Shown here: positions 1 through 7,313 of the stretch, in pieces
Layout of the letters: every line of letters begins with the position of its first letter
How positions within the stretch are numbered: the first letter of the stretch is position 1
From: Alcanivorax sp. UBA4485
GTDB taxonomy: Bacteria > Pseudomonadota > Gammaproteobacteria > Pseudomonadales > Alcanivoracaceae
Direction of reading: 5' to 3'
Length of the DNA: 18,699 bases
NCBI GenBank assembly: GCA_002389055.1
Contig: DGNT01000075.1
Coordinates: forward strand, 1 to 18,699
Program-made: the position numbers and the translations under genes
Notes under the pieces: generated by a model
The model's database searches: none
What the model saw: the letters and a program-made list of their open reading frames with translations, nothing else
What the model was told of the DNA's origin: nothing

Positions 1-663
1 ATGGCCATGAGCCAGCGCGACCAGCTCGGCTCGCCGCTGCGGGTGGGCGCCATTTTCACGGTGGCGCCGTACCTTTTCCCCACCATGATACCGCGGGTGC
101 GGGCGGAAGCGCCGGACATGCCGCTGTTCATCGAAGAAAACTACACTCATGTGCTGCGCGGCAAACTGGACCGTGGCGAACTGGACGCCATCATCGTGGC
201 GTTGCCGTTTTCCGGTGGCGGCCTGGTGCGCGCCCAGATGTACGAGGAATCGTTCTCGGTGCTGCTGCCCGGCGACCACCCCTGGACCAAGCAGAAGCTG
301 ATCCAGCCGGAACAGATGCTCGACGAGACCCTGCTGCTGCTCGGCGAAGGCCACTGTTTCCGCGACCAGGTGCTGGAGCTGTGCCCGGCGATTGATTCCG
401 AGCGCCAACGCAACCTGGTGCAGATCGAAGGCGGCTCACTGGAAACCCTGCGCCATATGGTGGCGTCCGGCCTCGGCATCACGGTGCTGCCCAACTCCGC
501 GCTCCACCAGCACGGCTATGACAAGAGCACCTTCGCGGTGCGTCCGTTCGCGGCGCCGGTGCCGTCACGCACCATCGCCCTGGTGTGGCGGGACAGCTTC
601 CCGCGCCCCAAGGCCATCGAAGTGCTGCGCCACGCGGTGCCGCGCGAGGGCCTCGCCGCCTGA
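1..663 (+). CDS. oxyR: OxyR hydrogen-peroxide sensor, 5' end outside window
   Basis: LysR-family peroxide-sensing transcription factor that activates antioxidant genes when oxidised. Only the C-terminal sensor (substrate-binding) half is present, 220 residues against about 305 for the family; the N-terminal helix-turn-helix would lie before the window, so the ATG at base 1 is probably an internal methionine. The redox pair is visible: GHCFRDQVLELC, with Cys119 and Cys128 in local numbering, the same spacing as Cys199 and Cys208 of E. coli OxyR. The flanking GSLETLRHMVASGLGITVLP block is also typical. It ends with TGA one base before the recG ATG, so the two are very likely co-transcribed, an order also known in Pseudomonas. 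Identity is firm; the true start cannot be seen. Confidence 0.95.
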   Translation: MAMSQRDQLGSPLRVGAIFTVAPYLFPTMIPRVRAEAPDMPLFIEENYTHVLRGKLDRGELDAIIVALPFSGGGLVRAQMYEESFSVLLPGDHPWTKQKLIQPEQMLDETLLLLGEGHCFRDQVLELCPAIDSERQRNLVQIEGGSLETLRHMVASGLGITVLPNSALHQHGYDKSTFAVRPFAAPVPSRTIALVWRDSFPRPKAIEVLRHAVPREGLAA

Positions 664-664
664 T

Positions 665-2743
665 ATGAGCCCGCCCGCCGCCCTGGAGACGATCGACGTT
701 ACCCGTCTTAAGGGCGTCGGCCCCCGGGCGGCGGAACGGCTGGCCCGGCTCGGGCTGGCGACCCTGGAAGATGTGCTCTTCCATCTGCCGTTCCGCTACG
801 AAGACCGCACCCGTATTACCCCCATCGGCAGCCTGCGCCCGGAACAAGGCGTGGTGATCGAAGGCGAGGTGATGGCCGCCGACGTGGTATTCGGCAAGCG
901 CCGCTCACTACTGTGCAAGGTGGCCGACGGCACCGGCCTGGTGGCGCTGCGCTTTTATCACTTCAGCGCGGCGCAAAAGAACGCCCTGGAAAAAGGCCGC
1001 CGCATCCGCGTCTATGGCGAACCCCGCCCCGGCGCCGCCGGCCTGGAGTTCTACCACCCCGAATACCAGTCCGGCCCGGACATCCCACCGCTGGAAAAAG
1101 CCCTGACACCGGTGTACCCGACCACCGAAGGGGTCAGCCAGAAGCTGCTACGCAACCTGGCCGCCCAGGGCCTGCAATGGCTCCAGACCCATGCCCCGGA
1201 AGAGCTGATTCCCCGGCAACTGCTGGACCAGAGCGGCCTGCCCGGCCTGGCCCAGGCCCTCACCAAGCTGCACCACCCGCAACCGGACGACCCGGTGGAT
1301 CTGCTGCTGGACGGCAACCACCCGGCGGTGAAGCGCCTGGTGATGGAAGAGATGGTCGCCCATCAGCTGGGCATGCTAGCGAAACGGGCCGGCCAGAAGG
1401 CGCTGTCGGCGCCAGTGCTGAGCGGCGACGCCCTCACCGGCAAGCTGCTCCAGGCGCTGCCGTTCCAGCTCACCGGCGCCCAGCAACGGGTGATCGGGGA
1501 AATCCGCGCCGACCTGGCCCGCGAACACCCGATGCTGCGCCTGATTCAGGGGGACGTGGGCTCCGGCAAAACCCTGGTGGCCGCCGCCGCCGCCCTGGTG
1601 GCGATCGAATCCGGCTACCAGGTGGCCTTGATGGCGCCCACCGAATTGCTCGCCGAGCAGCATCTGGCCAATTTCCGCCACTGGCTGGCGCCGCTGGGCA
1701 TTGAGGTGCACTGGCTGGCCGGCAGCGTCGGCGTCAAGGCACGCCGGGAGACCCTGGCGGCCCTGGCCGAAGGCCGCGGCGCCCTGGTGGTCGGCACCCA
1801 CGCCCTGTTCCAGGACGCGGTGGCGTTCCAGCGGCTGGGGCTGATCATCATCGACGAGCAGCACCGCTTCGGCGTGCAGCAGCGGCTGGCGCTGCGCGAA
1901 AAAGGCCGCTTCGATAACCAGGTGCCGCACCAGCTCACGCTCACCGCCACGCCCATTCCCCGCACCCTGGCGATGAGCGTCTACGGCGATCTGGACACCT
2001 CGGTGATCGACGAAATGCCGCCGGGCCGCAAGCCGATCCAGACCCTGGCGCTGCCCACCTCGCGCCGCGACGACGTGGTGGCGCGCATCCGCGCCGCCTG
2101 CCGGGAAGGCACCCAGGCCTACTGGGTGTGCACCCTGATCGAGGAATCCGACGAGCTCCAGGCCCAGGCCGCCGAGGCCACCTTCGAAACCCTGCAGGAA
2201 GCCCTGCCCGAGCTCACCGTGGAACTGGTGCACGGGCGCATGAAAGCCAAGGACAAGGCCGCGCGCATGGCGCGCTTTTCCAGCGGTGAGGCACAGCTAT
2301 TGGTGGCCACCACCGTGATTGAGGTGGGCGTGGACGTGCCCAACGCCACCCTGATGGTGATGGAAAACGCGGAACGGTTGGGGCTGGCGCAGCTGCACCA
2401 GTTACGGGGACGCGTGGGGCGGGGCGGCGAGCAGAGCTATTGCCTGCTGCTCTATCAAACGCCGCTGTCGTTCACCGCCAAGAAACGTCTGGCGGTGATG
2501 CGCGACACCAGTGACGGCTTCGTGATCGCCGAGGAAGACCTGAAATTACGCGGGCCCGGCGAGTGGCTCGGCACCCGCCAGACCGGCGACCTGGCGTTCC
2601 GCATCGCCGACCTCGTGCGCGACGAAGCGCTGATGGCCCCGGCCCGGGAAGTAGCGGCGGCACTGCTGGCGCAGTACCCCGACCGCGTGGAGCGGCTGCT
2701 GCGCCGCTGGTTGCGCGGCGGCGAGCATTTCGCCGACGTTTGA
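665..2743 (+). CDS. recG: ATP-dependent DNA helicase RecG
   Basis: Double-stranded DNA translocase that reverses stalled forks and branch-migrates Holliday junctions. The product is 692 residues, nearly the same as E. coli RecG (693). It has an N-terminal wedge/OB region (about 1-260, KGVGPRAAERLARLG near the start), Walker A GDVGSGKT at 296-303 with Lys302, the DEQH box at 397-400, the LTATPIPRT motif III, and the C-terminal helicase block with QLRGRVGRGG. The open frame extends upstream inside oxyR, but the ATG at 665 gives the family length and N-terminus and follows the oxyR stop by one base. Translation is probably coupled to oxyR, with a weak GAGG upstream. Transcription runs toward a REP-like hairpin element at 2774 that may end the message. 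Confidence 0.97.
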   Translation: MSPPAALETIDVTRLKGVGPRAAERLARLGLATLEDVLFHLPFRYEDRTRITPIGSLRPEQGVVIEGEVMAADVVFGKRRSLLCKVADGTGLVALRFYHFSAAQKNALEKGRRIRVYGEPRPGAAGLEFYHPEYQSGPDIPPLEKALTPVYPTTEGVSQKLLRNLAAQGLQWLQTHAPEELIPRQLLDQSGLPGLAQALTKLHHPQPDDPVDLLLDGNHPAVKRLVMEEMVAHQLGMLAKRAGQKALSAPVLSGDALTGKLLQALPFQLTGAQQRVIGEIRADLAREHPMLRLIQGDVGSGKTLVAAAAALVAIESGYQVALMAPTELLAEQHLANFRHWLAPLGIEVHWLAGSVGVKARRETLAALAEGRGALVVGTHALFQDAVAFQRLGLIIIDEQHRFGVQQRLALREKGRFDNQVPHQLTLTATPIPRTLAMSVYGDLDTSVIDEMPPGRKPIQTLALPTSRRDDVVARIRAACREGTQAYWVCTLIEESDELQAQAAEATFETLQEALPELTVELVHGRMKAKDKAARMARFSSGEAQLLVATTVIEVGVDVPNATLMVMENAERLGLAQLHQLRGRVGRGGEQSYCLLLYQTPLSFTAKKRLAVMRDTSDGFVIAEEDLKLRGPGEWLGTRQTGDLAFRIADLVRDEALMAPAREVAAALLAQYPDRVERLLRRWLRGGEHFADV

Positions 2744-2773
2744 GGGGTACGACCGGTCTTGGTGGCAGCAAAC

Positions 2774-2921
2774 TTGGTGGGAGCGGCCCCTGCCCGCGAA
2801 AGGCAAGCGGAGCTTGCCGGCAGGATGCCAGAGAGCTTGTTTGTACCGCCGTTAGAGAGGCCTCTGGTATCCCGCCGGGTGGCTAATGCCACCCTTTCGC
2901 GGGCGGGGCCCGCTCCTACAA
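2774..2921. repeat. REPIN-like doublet of inverted REP-type repeats
   Basis: Two arms of about 30 bases face each other: 2774-2803 (TTGGTGGGAGCGG then CCCCTGCCCGCGAAAGG) and 2893-2921, whose reverse complement reads TTGTAGGAGCGGG then CCCCGCCCGCGAAAGG. They differ by two small indels and a substitution. This resembles the extragenic palindromes of Pseudomonas-like genomes (GGAGCGGGC...GCCCGCGAA). The right arm alone forms a perfect 6-bp stem with a 3-base loop at 2899-2913. Between the arms are two more hairpins: GGCAAG/CTTGCC at 2802-2818 and GGGTGGC-TAAT-GCCACCC at 2877-2894. The element sits between convergent genes and its right edge abuts the TAA of the gene at 2922. Calling it a mobile REPIN depends on further genomic copies, which this window cannot show. 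Confidence 0.7.
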
Positions 2922-3392
2922 TTATTCGGCGTCGGGGTTGGGCGCAGTCAGGTCGCGCCAGGCTTGCTTGGTGGACTGCCAGGCGCTGCCGAAGCGGCGT
3001 TTGGCTTCTTCCCAGTTATCGGCGCTGGCGGCCTGCAGTTCCTGGTATTCGGTCTGCAGTTCAGCGCGCTCGTCTTTCAGCTCGCTCAGGGTTTCCTGCT
3101 TTTCCAGACGCGCTTCCTGGGACAGGTTCTGCCAGCCCTGGTCGATCTCGGTCTGGGTTTCGTCGATTTCCTGGTCCAGGTTTTCCAGCGCCCGGCGGGC
3201 CATCTCAACCGCTTCGTTCTTCTGCTCCACGGTGAAGTTCTTGAACGTCTCCCAGGTGTCCCGCATCTGCGTGGAGACGTTTTCCTGATCCGGCTGCTTG
3301 ATGTTGGGCGTTCCCTCGGTGGTGCTCTGGGCCCAGCTGGTGGCGGTGGTGACCATCATCAGGGTCGCCGCCAGAAGCAATGACTGTCGCAT
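2922..3392 (-). CDS. Secreted coiled-coil protein, function unknown
   Basis: I do not recognise the family. With the start chosen here the protein has 156 residues: a signal peptide of about 22 residues (MRQSLLLAATLMM...SWAQ, cleavage after the AQ), then a highly charged, Glu/Gln-rich segment with heptad-like spacing over most of residues 45-135 (ENLDQEIDETQTEIDQG, ELKDERAELQTEYQEL), so a long helical coiled coil in the periplasm is likely. An upstream in-frame ATG at 3407 would add five residues, but it has no ribosome site; GGAG lies nine bases before the ATG at 3392, so I prefer that start. A promoter-like pair lies upstream at 3427-3456. It is downstream of the AraC gene on the same strand, 118 bases away, and converges on recG across the repeat element. 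Confidence 0.75.
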   Translation of the reverse strand: MRQSLLLAATLMMVTTATSWAQSTTEGTPNIKQPDQENVSTQMRDTWETFKNFTVEQKNEAVEMARRALENLDQEIDETQTEIDQGWQNLSQEARLEKQETLSELKDERAELQTEYQELQAASADNWEEAKRRFGSAWQSTKQAWRDLTAPNPDAE

Positions 3393-3426
3393 CGTTATTC
3401 GCTCCATGATTTTTTCGTTTCAGCTT

Positions 3427-3456
3427 AGTACATGGAGGCAGTATTGCCGCTGGCAA
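3427..3456 (-). promoter_or_regulatory. Candidate sigma-70 promoter for the coiled-coil protein gene
   Basis: On the minus strand TTGCCA (3456-3451, five of six to TTGACA) is followed after 18 bases by TGTACT (3432-3427, four of six to TATAAT). The predicted start of transcription near 3420 leaves a short leader before the ATG at 3392. The -35 overlaps a small inverted repeat TTGCC-GCT-GGCAA at 3444-3456. Pattern match only. Confidence 0.35.
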
Positions 3457-3480
3457 GGCGGCGCGGGGAAAAATTGTGCA

Positions 3481-3520
3481 AAACCGGGCGTCAGCTCTGA
3501 AAACAGGGCGTCAGCTCTGC
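3481..3520. repeat. 20-bp tandem duplication at the 3' end of the AraC gene
   Basis: Bases 3481-3500 and 3501-3520 match at 18 of 20 positions (AAACNGGGCGTCAGCTCTG shared in both). The second copy carries the last codons and stop of the AraC gene; the first carries the same codon-stop sequence just beyond it. It looks like a local slippage or duplication event that left a spare copy of the gene end. Confidence 0.75.
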
Positions 3521-4512
3521 CGGAAACGGTCCGGGCTGACGCCGTACCAGCGCTTGAACGCCTTACTGAAATTACTGGCGTCGGAGAAGCCCAGCTGGTC
3601 GGCGACCTCGGCCACGGAGCGGTCGCTGCCGCGCAGCAGGGCGGCGGCGCGCTCGGCGCTGTGCTCTTCAATAAGACGGCGGTAGCCGCTGCCGGCCTCG
3701 GCCAGGTGCCGGCGCAGTGAGCGCTCACTGAGGCTCACCGCCGCCGCCAGCTCGCCCAGGGTGGGCGGCTCGCCGGGGCGCACCCGCAGCAGGCCGCGCA
3801 GGGTCTGAATCAGCGGCGGGGAACGGTCCAGCTCCGCCAGCGCCTGTTCGGCCAGTTGCTGGTGCTGCCGGGAGAGATCGTCGTCGCCCAGCGGCAAGGG
3901 CGTGTGCAGCCGCGCCCGGTCGTGCCAGACCACATCCGCGTCGGCGTCGAACACCACCTGCCGGCACAGCCTGGTCTGCCAGGGGCGCGGATCCGCCGGC
4001 GCCGACCGGCACAGTGCCACCTCGGTGACCGCACCGGCCGGCGCCACCCGCACCAGATGATGCACGTGGGCGGCGATAAAGGCGTCCAGCGCGCACGGGT
4101 GCACCGGGGTGCCGTCCAGCGTCCGGATCGCCAGACCCTCGGCGCCGGGCCGGTGCACCCGGGACACCGTGACGCTGTTGGACACCAGCGCCTGGAAGCG
4201 CACCGCGAAGTCGATCACCTGATCCAGGCTGGGGGCGGTCTGCACCAGCAGGCCGAGAATCCGCAGGTGCATGGGCTGCGCCGCCAGGCCCACGTACAAG
4301 CCGATGGCCGGGTCGCCGCTGAGCCGCTCGGCGGCGGCCCATAGCCGGCCCATGGCCGCCACGGTCACCCGACCGCCGGGGTTGGCGGCCAGCCAGGCGC
4401 GCTCCAGCCCCGCTTCGCGCAGGGCCAGGTCGCCATCCAGGCCGCGGCGCTCCAGAGTGTCCAGCACGGCCAGCGGCCAGGCGGCCACGGTGGTGGCGGT
4501 GAACGGCGCCAT
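3511..4512 (-). CDS. AraC-family transcriptional regulator
   Basis: DNA-binding regulator of 333 residues. The N-terminal 200 or so residues resemble the arabinose-binding-like sensor domain found in OruR/ArgR-type AraC proteins. The C-terminal 85 residues carry the double helix-turn-helix (LGELAAAVSLSERSLRRHL, then VAEVADQLGFSDASNFSKAF and RWYGVSPDRFR). It is divergent from the sulfatase-family gene at 4609, which makes that gene its most likely target. The start at 4512 has no visible ribosome-binding site, and a 24-bp perfect palindrome ends only five bases upstream of it, so self-regulation or weak translation is plausible. The 3' end is inside a small tandem duplication. The inducer is unknown; a long-chain alkyl sulfate or related surfactant would fit the neighbour but is a guess. 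Confidence 0.9.
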   Translation of the reverse strand: MAPFTATTVAAWPLAVLDTLERRGLDGDLALREAGLERAWLAANPGGRVTVAAMGRLWAAAERLSGDPAIGLYVGLAAQPMHLRILGLLVQTAPSLDQVIDFAVRFQALVSNSVTVSRVHRPGAEGLAIRTLDGTPVHPCALDAFIAAHVHHLVRVAPAGAVTEVALCRSAPADPRPWQTRLCRQVVFDADADVVWHDRARLHTPLPLGDDDLSRQHQQLAEQALAELDRSPPLIQTLRGLLRVRPGEPPTLGELAAAVSLSERSLRRHLAEAGSGYRRLIEEHSAERAAALLRGSDRSVAEVADQLGFSDASNFSKAFKRWYGVSPDRFRQS

Positions 4513-4516
4513 GGTC

Positions 4517-4555
4517 AGCGGCCACCGGCCGGTGGCCGCTTGCCACCTTGGTGGC
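4517..4555. promoter_or_regulatory. Paired palindromic operator candidate between AraC and sulfatase genes
   Basis: A perfect 24-bp palindrome occupies 4517-4540 (core GGCCACCGG/CCGGTGGCC). A second dyad, GCCACC-TT-GGTGGC, occupies 4542-4555. Both carry the same GCCACC/GGTGGC half-sites, at 4521, 4531, 4542 and 4550; the dyad centres are 20 bp apart, about two helical turns. Such phasing suits cooperative binding by a dimeric regulator, and the adjacent AraC protein is the obvious candidate. In RNA the palindrome would also form a strong hairpin in front of the AraC start codon. Confidence 0.55.
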
Positions 4556-4576
4556 CCGGCCCGGCGGCGCTAGCCT
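4548..4576 (+). promoter_or_regulatory. Candidate weak promoter of the sulfatase-family gene
   Basis: TTGGTG (4548-4553, four of six to TTGACA) is followed after 17 bases by TAGCCT (4571-4576, three of six to TATAAT). The poor -10 and the overlap of the -35 with the second operator dyad fit an activator-dependent promoter. No start site has been mapped; this is a pattern match. Confidence 0.35.
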
Positions 4577-4608
4577 GCCTGGCACTCTCAGAATAAGGAC
4601 AAGATTCC

Positions 4609-6327
4609 ATGCGATACCCGGCTCTGTTTTTCGTTATGGCGGTCAGCGCGGCCGCCCTGGCCGCCTGCGGCGATAGCTCCGCGCCCGCGCCCCGGGCCAC
4701 CCCGGCCCCTGACGCCCTGCGCGAACACAGCAAGCTGTTCGAGAAAGAGGTGGTGGAAGTCACCGACGGCGTTTATGTGGCGGTGGGCTTCGGCCTCGCC
4801 AATTCCATTATGCTGGAAGGCGACGACGGCATCATTATCGTCGACACCATGGAAACGGTGGCGGAAGGGGAAGCGGTGCTGGCCGCCTTCCGGGAGATCA
4901 CCGACAAACCCATCGCGGCGATCATCTACACCCACAACCACGCCGACCATGTGTTCGGCGCCCGGGCCTTCGCCGCCCCCGGCGAGGTGCCGGTGTACGC
5001 CCACCAGAGCACCGGCTATTACATTAACCGGGTGGTCAACCAGATCCGGCCGATCATCACCGCCCGTTCCATGCGCATGTTCGGCCACCATCTGCCCGAG
5101 GGCGAGCGCATCAACGACGGCATCGGCCCGCACCTGGGCGTCGGCGAAGACAGCACGCTGTTCGCGCTGCCGCCGGACCACACCGTGGACGAGCGCCTGG
5201 AAACCACCATCGCCGGCATCAAGCTGGAGCTGGTGCACGCCCCCGGTGAAACCGAGGATCAGCTGTTCGTGTGGCTGCCGGAAAAGAAAGTGGTGCTGAG
5301 CGGCGACAACATCTACCAGACCTTCCCCAACCTCTACACCATCCGCGGCACCTACTACCGCGATGTTCAGAAATGGGCCGCCAGCCTGGACAAGATCCGC
5401 GCCCTGGACGCCGAGTTCCTGGTGCCCAGCCACACCCGCCCGCTGAGCGGCCGTGAGCGCGTCCACGACACCCTTACTGATTACCGCGACGCGATCCAGT
5501 ACGTGCACGACCAGACCCTGAGGCACATGAACCAGGGCCTGACCCCGGATCAGATCGTCGAACGTGTGCAGCTGCCGCCGCATCTGGCGCAAAGCCCCTG
5601 GCTGCAGGAGTTCTACGGCAAGGTGAGCTGGTCGGTGCGCTCCGTGTTCGACGGCTACCTGGGCTGGTTCGACGGCAACCCGAGCACCCTGCAGCCGCTC
5701 CCCGGCGCTGAGCAAGCGCGCCACATGGCGGAACTGGCCGGCGGCGAACAGGCCCTGGCGGACAAAGCCCGCGCGGCGCTGGACCAGGGCGACGCCCAGT
5801 GGGCCCTCAACCTCAGCGACCACCTGCGCGCCCTGCGCCCGGACGACGACGGCGTGAACCAGCTGCGCGCCGAAGCGCTGCGCCGGCTGGCCGAGGTGGA
5901 AGCCAACCCCAATGCCCGCAACTACTACTTCACCGCCGCCCGGGAAGAAGCGGACGGCCTGAAACCCGGCTTCCGCACCCAGGCGCCGGAGGGCTTCCTC
6001 GACACCCTGCCCATCGAGAACTTCCTGGCGGCGATGCCCGCCTTCCTGAAGGCGGAAGACACCCTTGATGTGCACGAGAAGCTCGGCTTCCAGTTCGCCG
6101 ACAGCGAGCGCCGCTTCACCCTGGAAATCCGCCGGGGCGTGGCCCAGGTACACCCGGGGCTGGCGGAAGACACGATAGCGGTGCTGCACACCCGCGAACC
6201 GGTCTGGAAGGCGATCGCCGCCGGCAACCGCAGCGCGGTGACCGCCCTGGCCGGCGACGATCTGGACATCGAAGGCGACAAGATCGCCGCCCTGCGCCTG
6301 CTCGGCTATTTCGAAAAAGTGGACTGA
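4609..6327 (+). CDS. Lipoprotein MBL-fold enzyme of the alkyl-sulfatase family
   Basis: Metallo-hydrolase of 572 residues related to linear alkyl sulfatases (SdsA1/YjcS type), which release sulfate from alkyl sulfate esters. A lipoprotein signal is visible (lipobox LAAC, Cys20), so it should be membrane-anchored and exported. The MBL motif HNHADH is at 109-114; further likely metal ligands are Asp233 in SGDNIY and His275 in PSHTRP. The middle part has the alkyl-sulfatase dimerisation signature (GYLGWFDGNPSTLQPLP, about 345-362, and the Asn-rich end near 430), and the last 110 residues resemble the SCP2-like tail domain. From memory of SdsA1, a metal-ligand Glu is replaced here by Asp233, so the substrate may differ. 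An AAGGA ribosome site lies nine bases before the start. AraC control from the divergent gene is likely. Confidence 0.85.
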   Translation: MRYPALFFVMAVSAAALAACGDSSAPAPRATPAPDALREHSKLFEKEVVEVTDGVYVAVGFGLANSIMLEGDDGIIIVDTMETVAEGEAVLAAFREITDKPIAAIIYTHNHADHVFGARAFAAPGEVPVYAHQSTGYYINRVVNQIRPIITARSMRMFGHHLPEGERINDGIGPHLGVGEDSTLFALPPDHTVDERLETTIAGIKLELVHAPGETEDQLFVWLPEKKVVLSGDNIYQTFPNLYTIRGTYYRDVQKWAASLDKIRALDAEFLVPSHTRPLSGRERVHDTLTDYRDAIQYVHDQTLRHMNQGLTPDQIVERVQLPPHLAQSPWLQEFYGKVSWSVRSVFDGYLGWFDGNPSTLQPLPGAEQARHMAELAGGEQALADKARAALDQGDAQWALNLSDHLRALRPDDDGVNQLRAEALRRLAEVEANPNARNYYFTAAREEADGLKPGFRTQAPEGFLDTLPIENFLAAMPAFLKAEDTLDVHEKLGFQFADSERRFTLEIRRGVAQVHPGLAEDTIAVLHTREPVWKAIAAGNRSAVTALAGDDLDIEGDKIAALRLLGYFEKVD

Positions 6328-6353
6328 AAACCGGTCCGGCACGGCTTCCCGGG

Positions 6354-6371
6354 TTGCCCGATAACGGGCAA
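6354..6371. other. Intergenic hairpin without a U-tract
   Basis: TTGCCCG-ATAA-CGGGCAA forms a perfect 7-bp stem with a 4-base loop between the sulfatase-family gene and the next lipoprotein gene. No run of T follows, so it is a weak terminator at best; it could instead stabilise or process a shared message. Confidence 0.4.
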
Positions 6372-6428
6372 TCAGGGCATGCTCGTTGGCTGTCCACGAA
6401 GGACTCGCCATCAACTCAGGAAGCTGTC

Positions 6429-7310
6429 ATGCCGGAACGCCGCTACTACGCATTATCCCCCTGGTTACGGGCCGGCGCGCTGGCCGCGCTGCTGGCCTTG
6501 AGCGCCTGCGACAACAGCGCCGAACAGGGCCCGGAACAAACCGCCGGGGAGAAGGCCCCGGCCCCGGACGATAACGGCGCTCCGCAGCAGAGCGAACCGC
6601 CGACCACGACGGCGCCCGCGGAAAAGCTGGAGACCCGCCAGGAAACCCTGCGCCGCCGCGCGGACAATTGCAGCGGCGACGACTGCGCCAAGGTGGCGGT
6701 GGACCTGGAACTCTACGAGGGCCACCCCGAGCTGAACCAGGCGGTGCGCCGCCGCATGATCCAGCAGCTGGGTGGCAGCGGCGAGGACCAGGGCGCCCCG
6801 CCGAAAACCCTGGAAGAGGCCGCCGACCGCTTCCTGGCCACCGCCGCCGAGGTCCCCGGCGACGGCGCCCGGGGCTGGGAGCTCAGCGGCGAAAGCCGTC
6901 AGCTGGGCCGCTGGAAGGGCCTGCTCACGGTGGCCATCGACAGCTACGAATTCACCGGCGGCGCCCACGGGTTGCCGGTGACGCGCTGGCTGAACTGGGA
7001 TCTGGCCACCCACCGGCCGGTGTCCCTGGGGCAGGTGATTAACCCGGGGCAGGAAAACGCCTTCGAGGACGCGGCGCGCCGCGCCCACGACCGCTGGCTG
7101 GAAAAGGAAGTGGACTCCGACGAGGATTTCCGTCAGGCGTGGCCGTTCCAGGAAAGCAGTGATTTCCGTCTCACCCGCAAGGGCCTGGTGCTGCATTACG
7201 ACGTCTATTCCATCGCCCCCTACGTGATGGGCCAGCCCACCCTGACGCTGCCCTGGAAGGATCTGGGCGGGGTGATCCGCGACGAATACCGGCCGGACGG
7301 CGGCCAGTAG
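6429..7310 (+). CDS. DUF3298-domain lipoprotein, function unknown
   Basis: Predicted lipoprotein of 293 residues. The signal sequence ends in the lipobox LSAC with Cys27; Asp follows at +2, which in E. coli would favour inner-membrane retention. A low-complexity linker rich in Pro, Glu and Gln covers about 28-75. The rest matches the DUF4163/DUF3298 pattern seen in RsiV-like and related envelope proteins (FTGGAHGLPVTRWLNWDL at about residue 175, VLHYDVYSIAPYVMGQPTL near 255). The reaction or ligand is not known from sequence. The ATG at 6429 is chosen because AGGA lies seven bases upstream and the lipobox then falls at the usual distance. The gene follows the sulfatase-family gene by 101 bases and ends three bases from the convergent LysR gene. 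Confidence 0.8.
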   Translation: MPERRYYALSPWLRAGALAALLALSACDNSAEQGPEQTAGEKAPAPDDNGAPQQSEPPTTTAPAEKLETRQETLRRRADNCSGDDCAKVAVDLELYEGHPELNQAVRRRMIQQLGGSGEDQGAPPKTLEEAADRFLATAAEVPGDGARGWELSGESRQLGRWKGLLTVAIDSYEFTGGAHGLPVTRWLNWDLATHRPVSLGQVINPGQENAFEDAARRAHDRWLEKEVDSDEDFRQAWPFQESSDFRLTRKGLVLHYDVYSIAPYVMGQPTLTLPWKDLGGVIRDEYRPDGGQ

Positions 7311-7313
7311 CCC

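Noticed and set aside
1..663. A short OxyR-like protein starting at base 1
   Set aside because: It begins at the exact window edge and lacks only the DNA-binding part, so truncation by the window is the simpler reading.
1376..2233. 285-codon frame antisense to recG
   Set aside because: Shadow of recG, without motifs.
2802..2894. Hairpins inside the repeat as separate intrinsic terminators
   Set aside because: Stems are good but no T-run follows; they are better treated as parts of the repeat element.
3725..4585. 286-codon minus-strand frame overlapping the AraC gene and crossing the promoter region
   Set aside because: Gly/Ala/Arg-rich shadow; the AraC frame has both helix-turn-helix motifs.
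4588..6414. 608-codon open frame antisense to the sulfatase-family gene
   Set aside because: It mirrors the GC-rich codon pattern of the real gene, has no domain or signal of its own, and the plus-strand frame carries clear family motifs.
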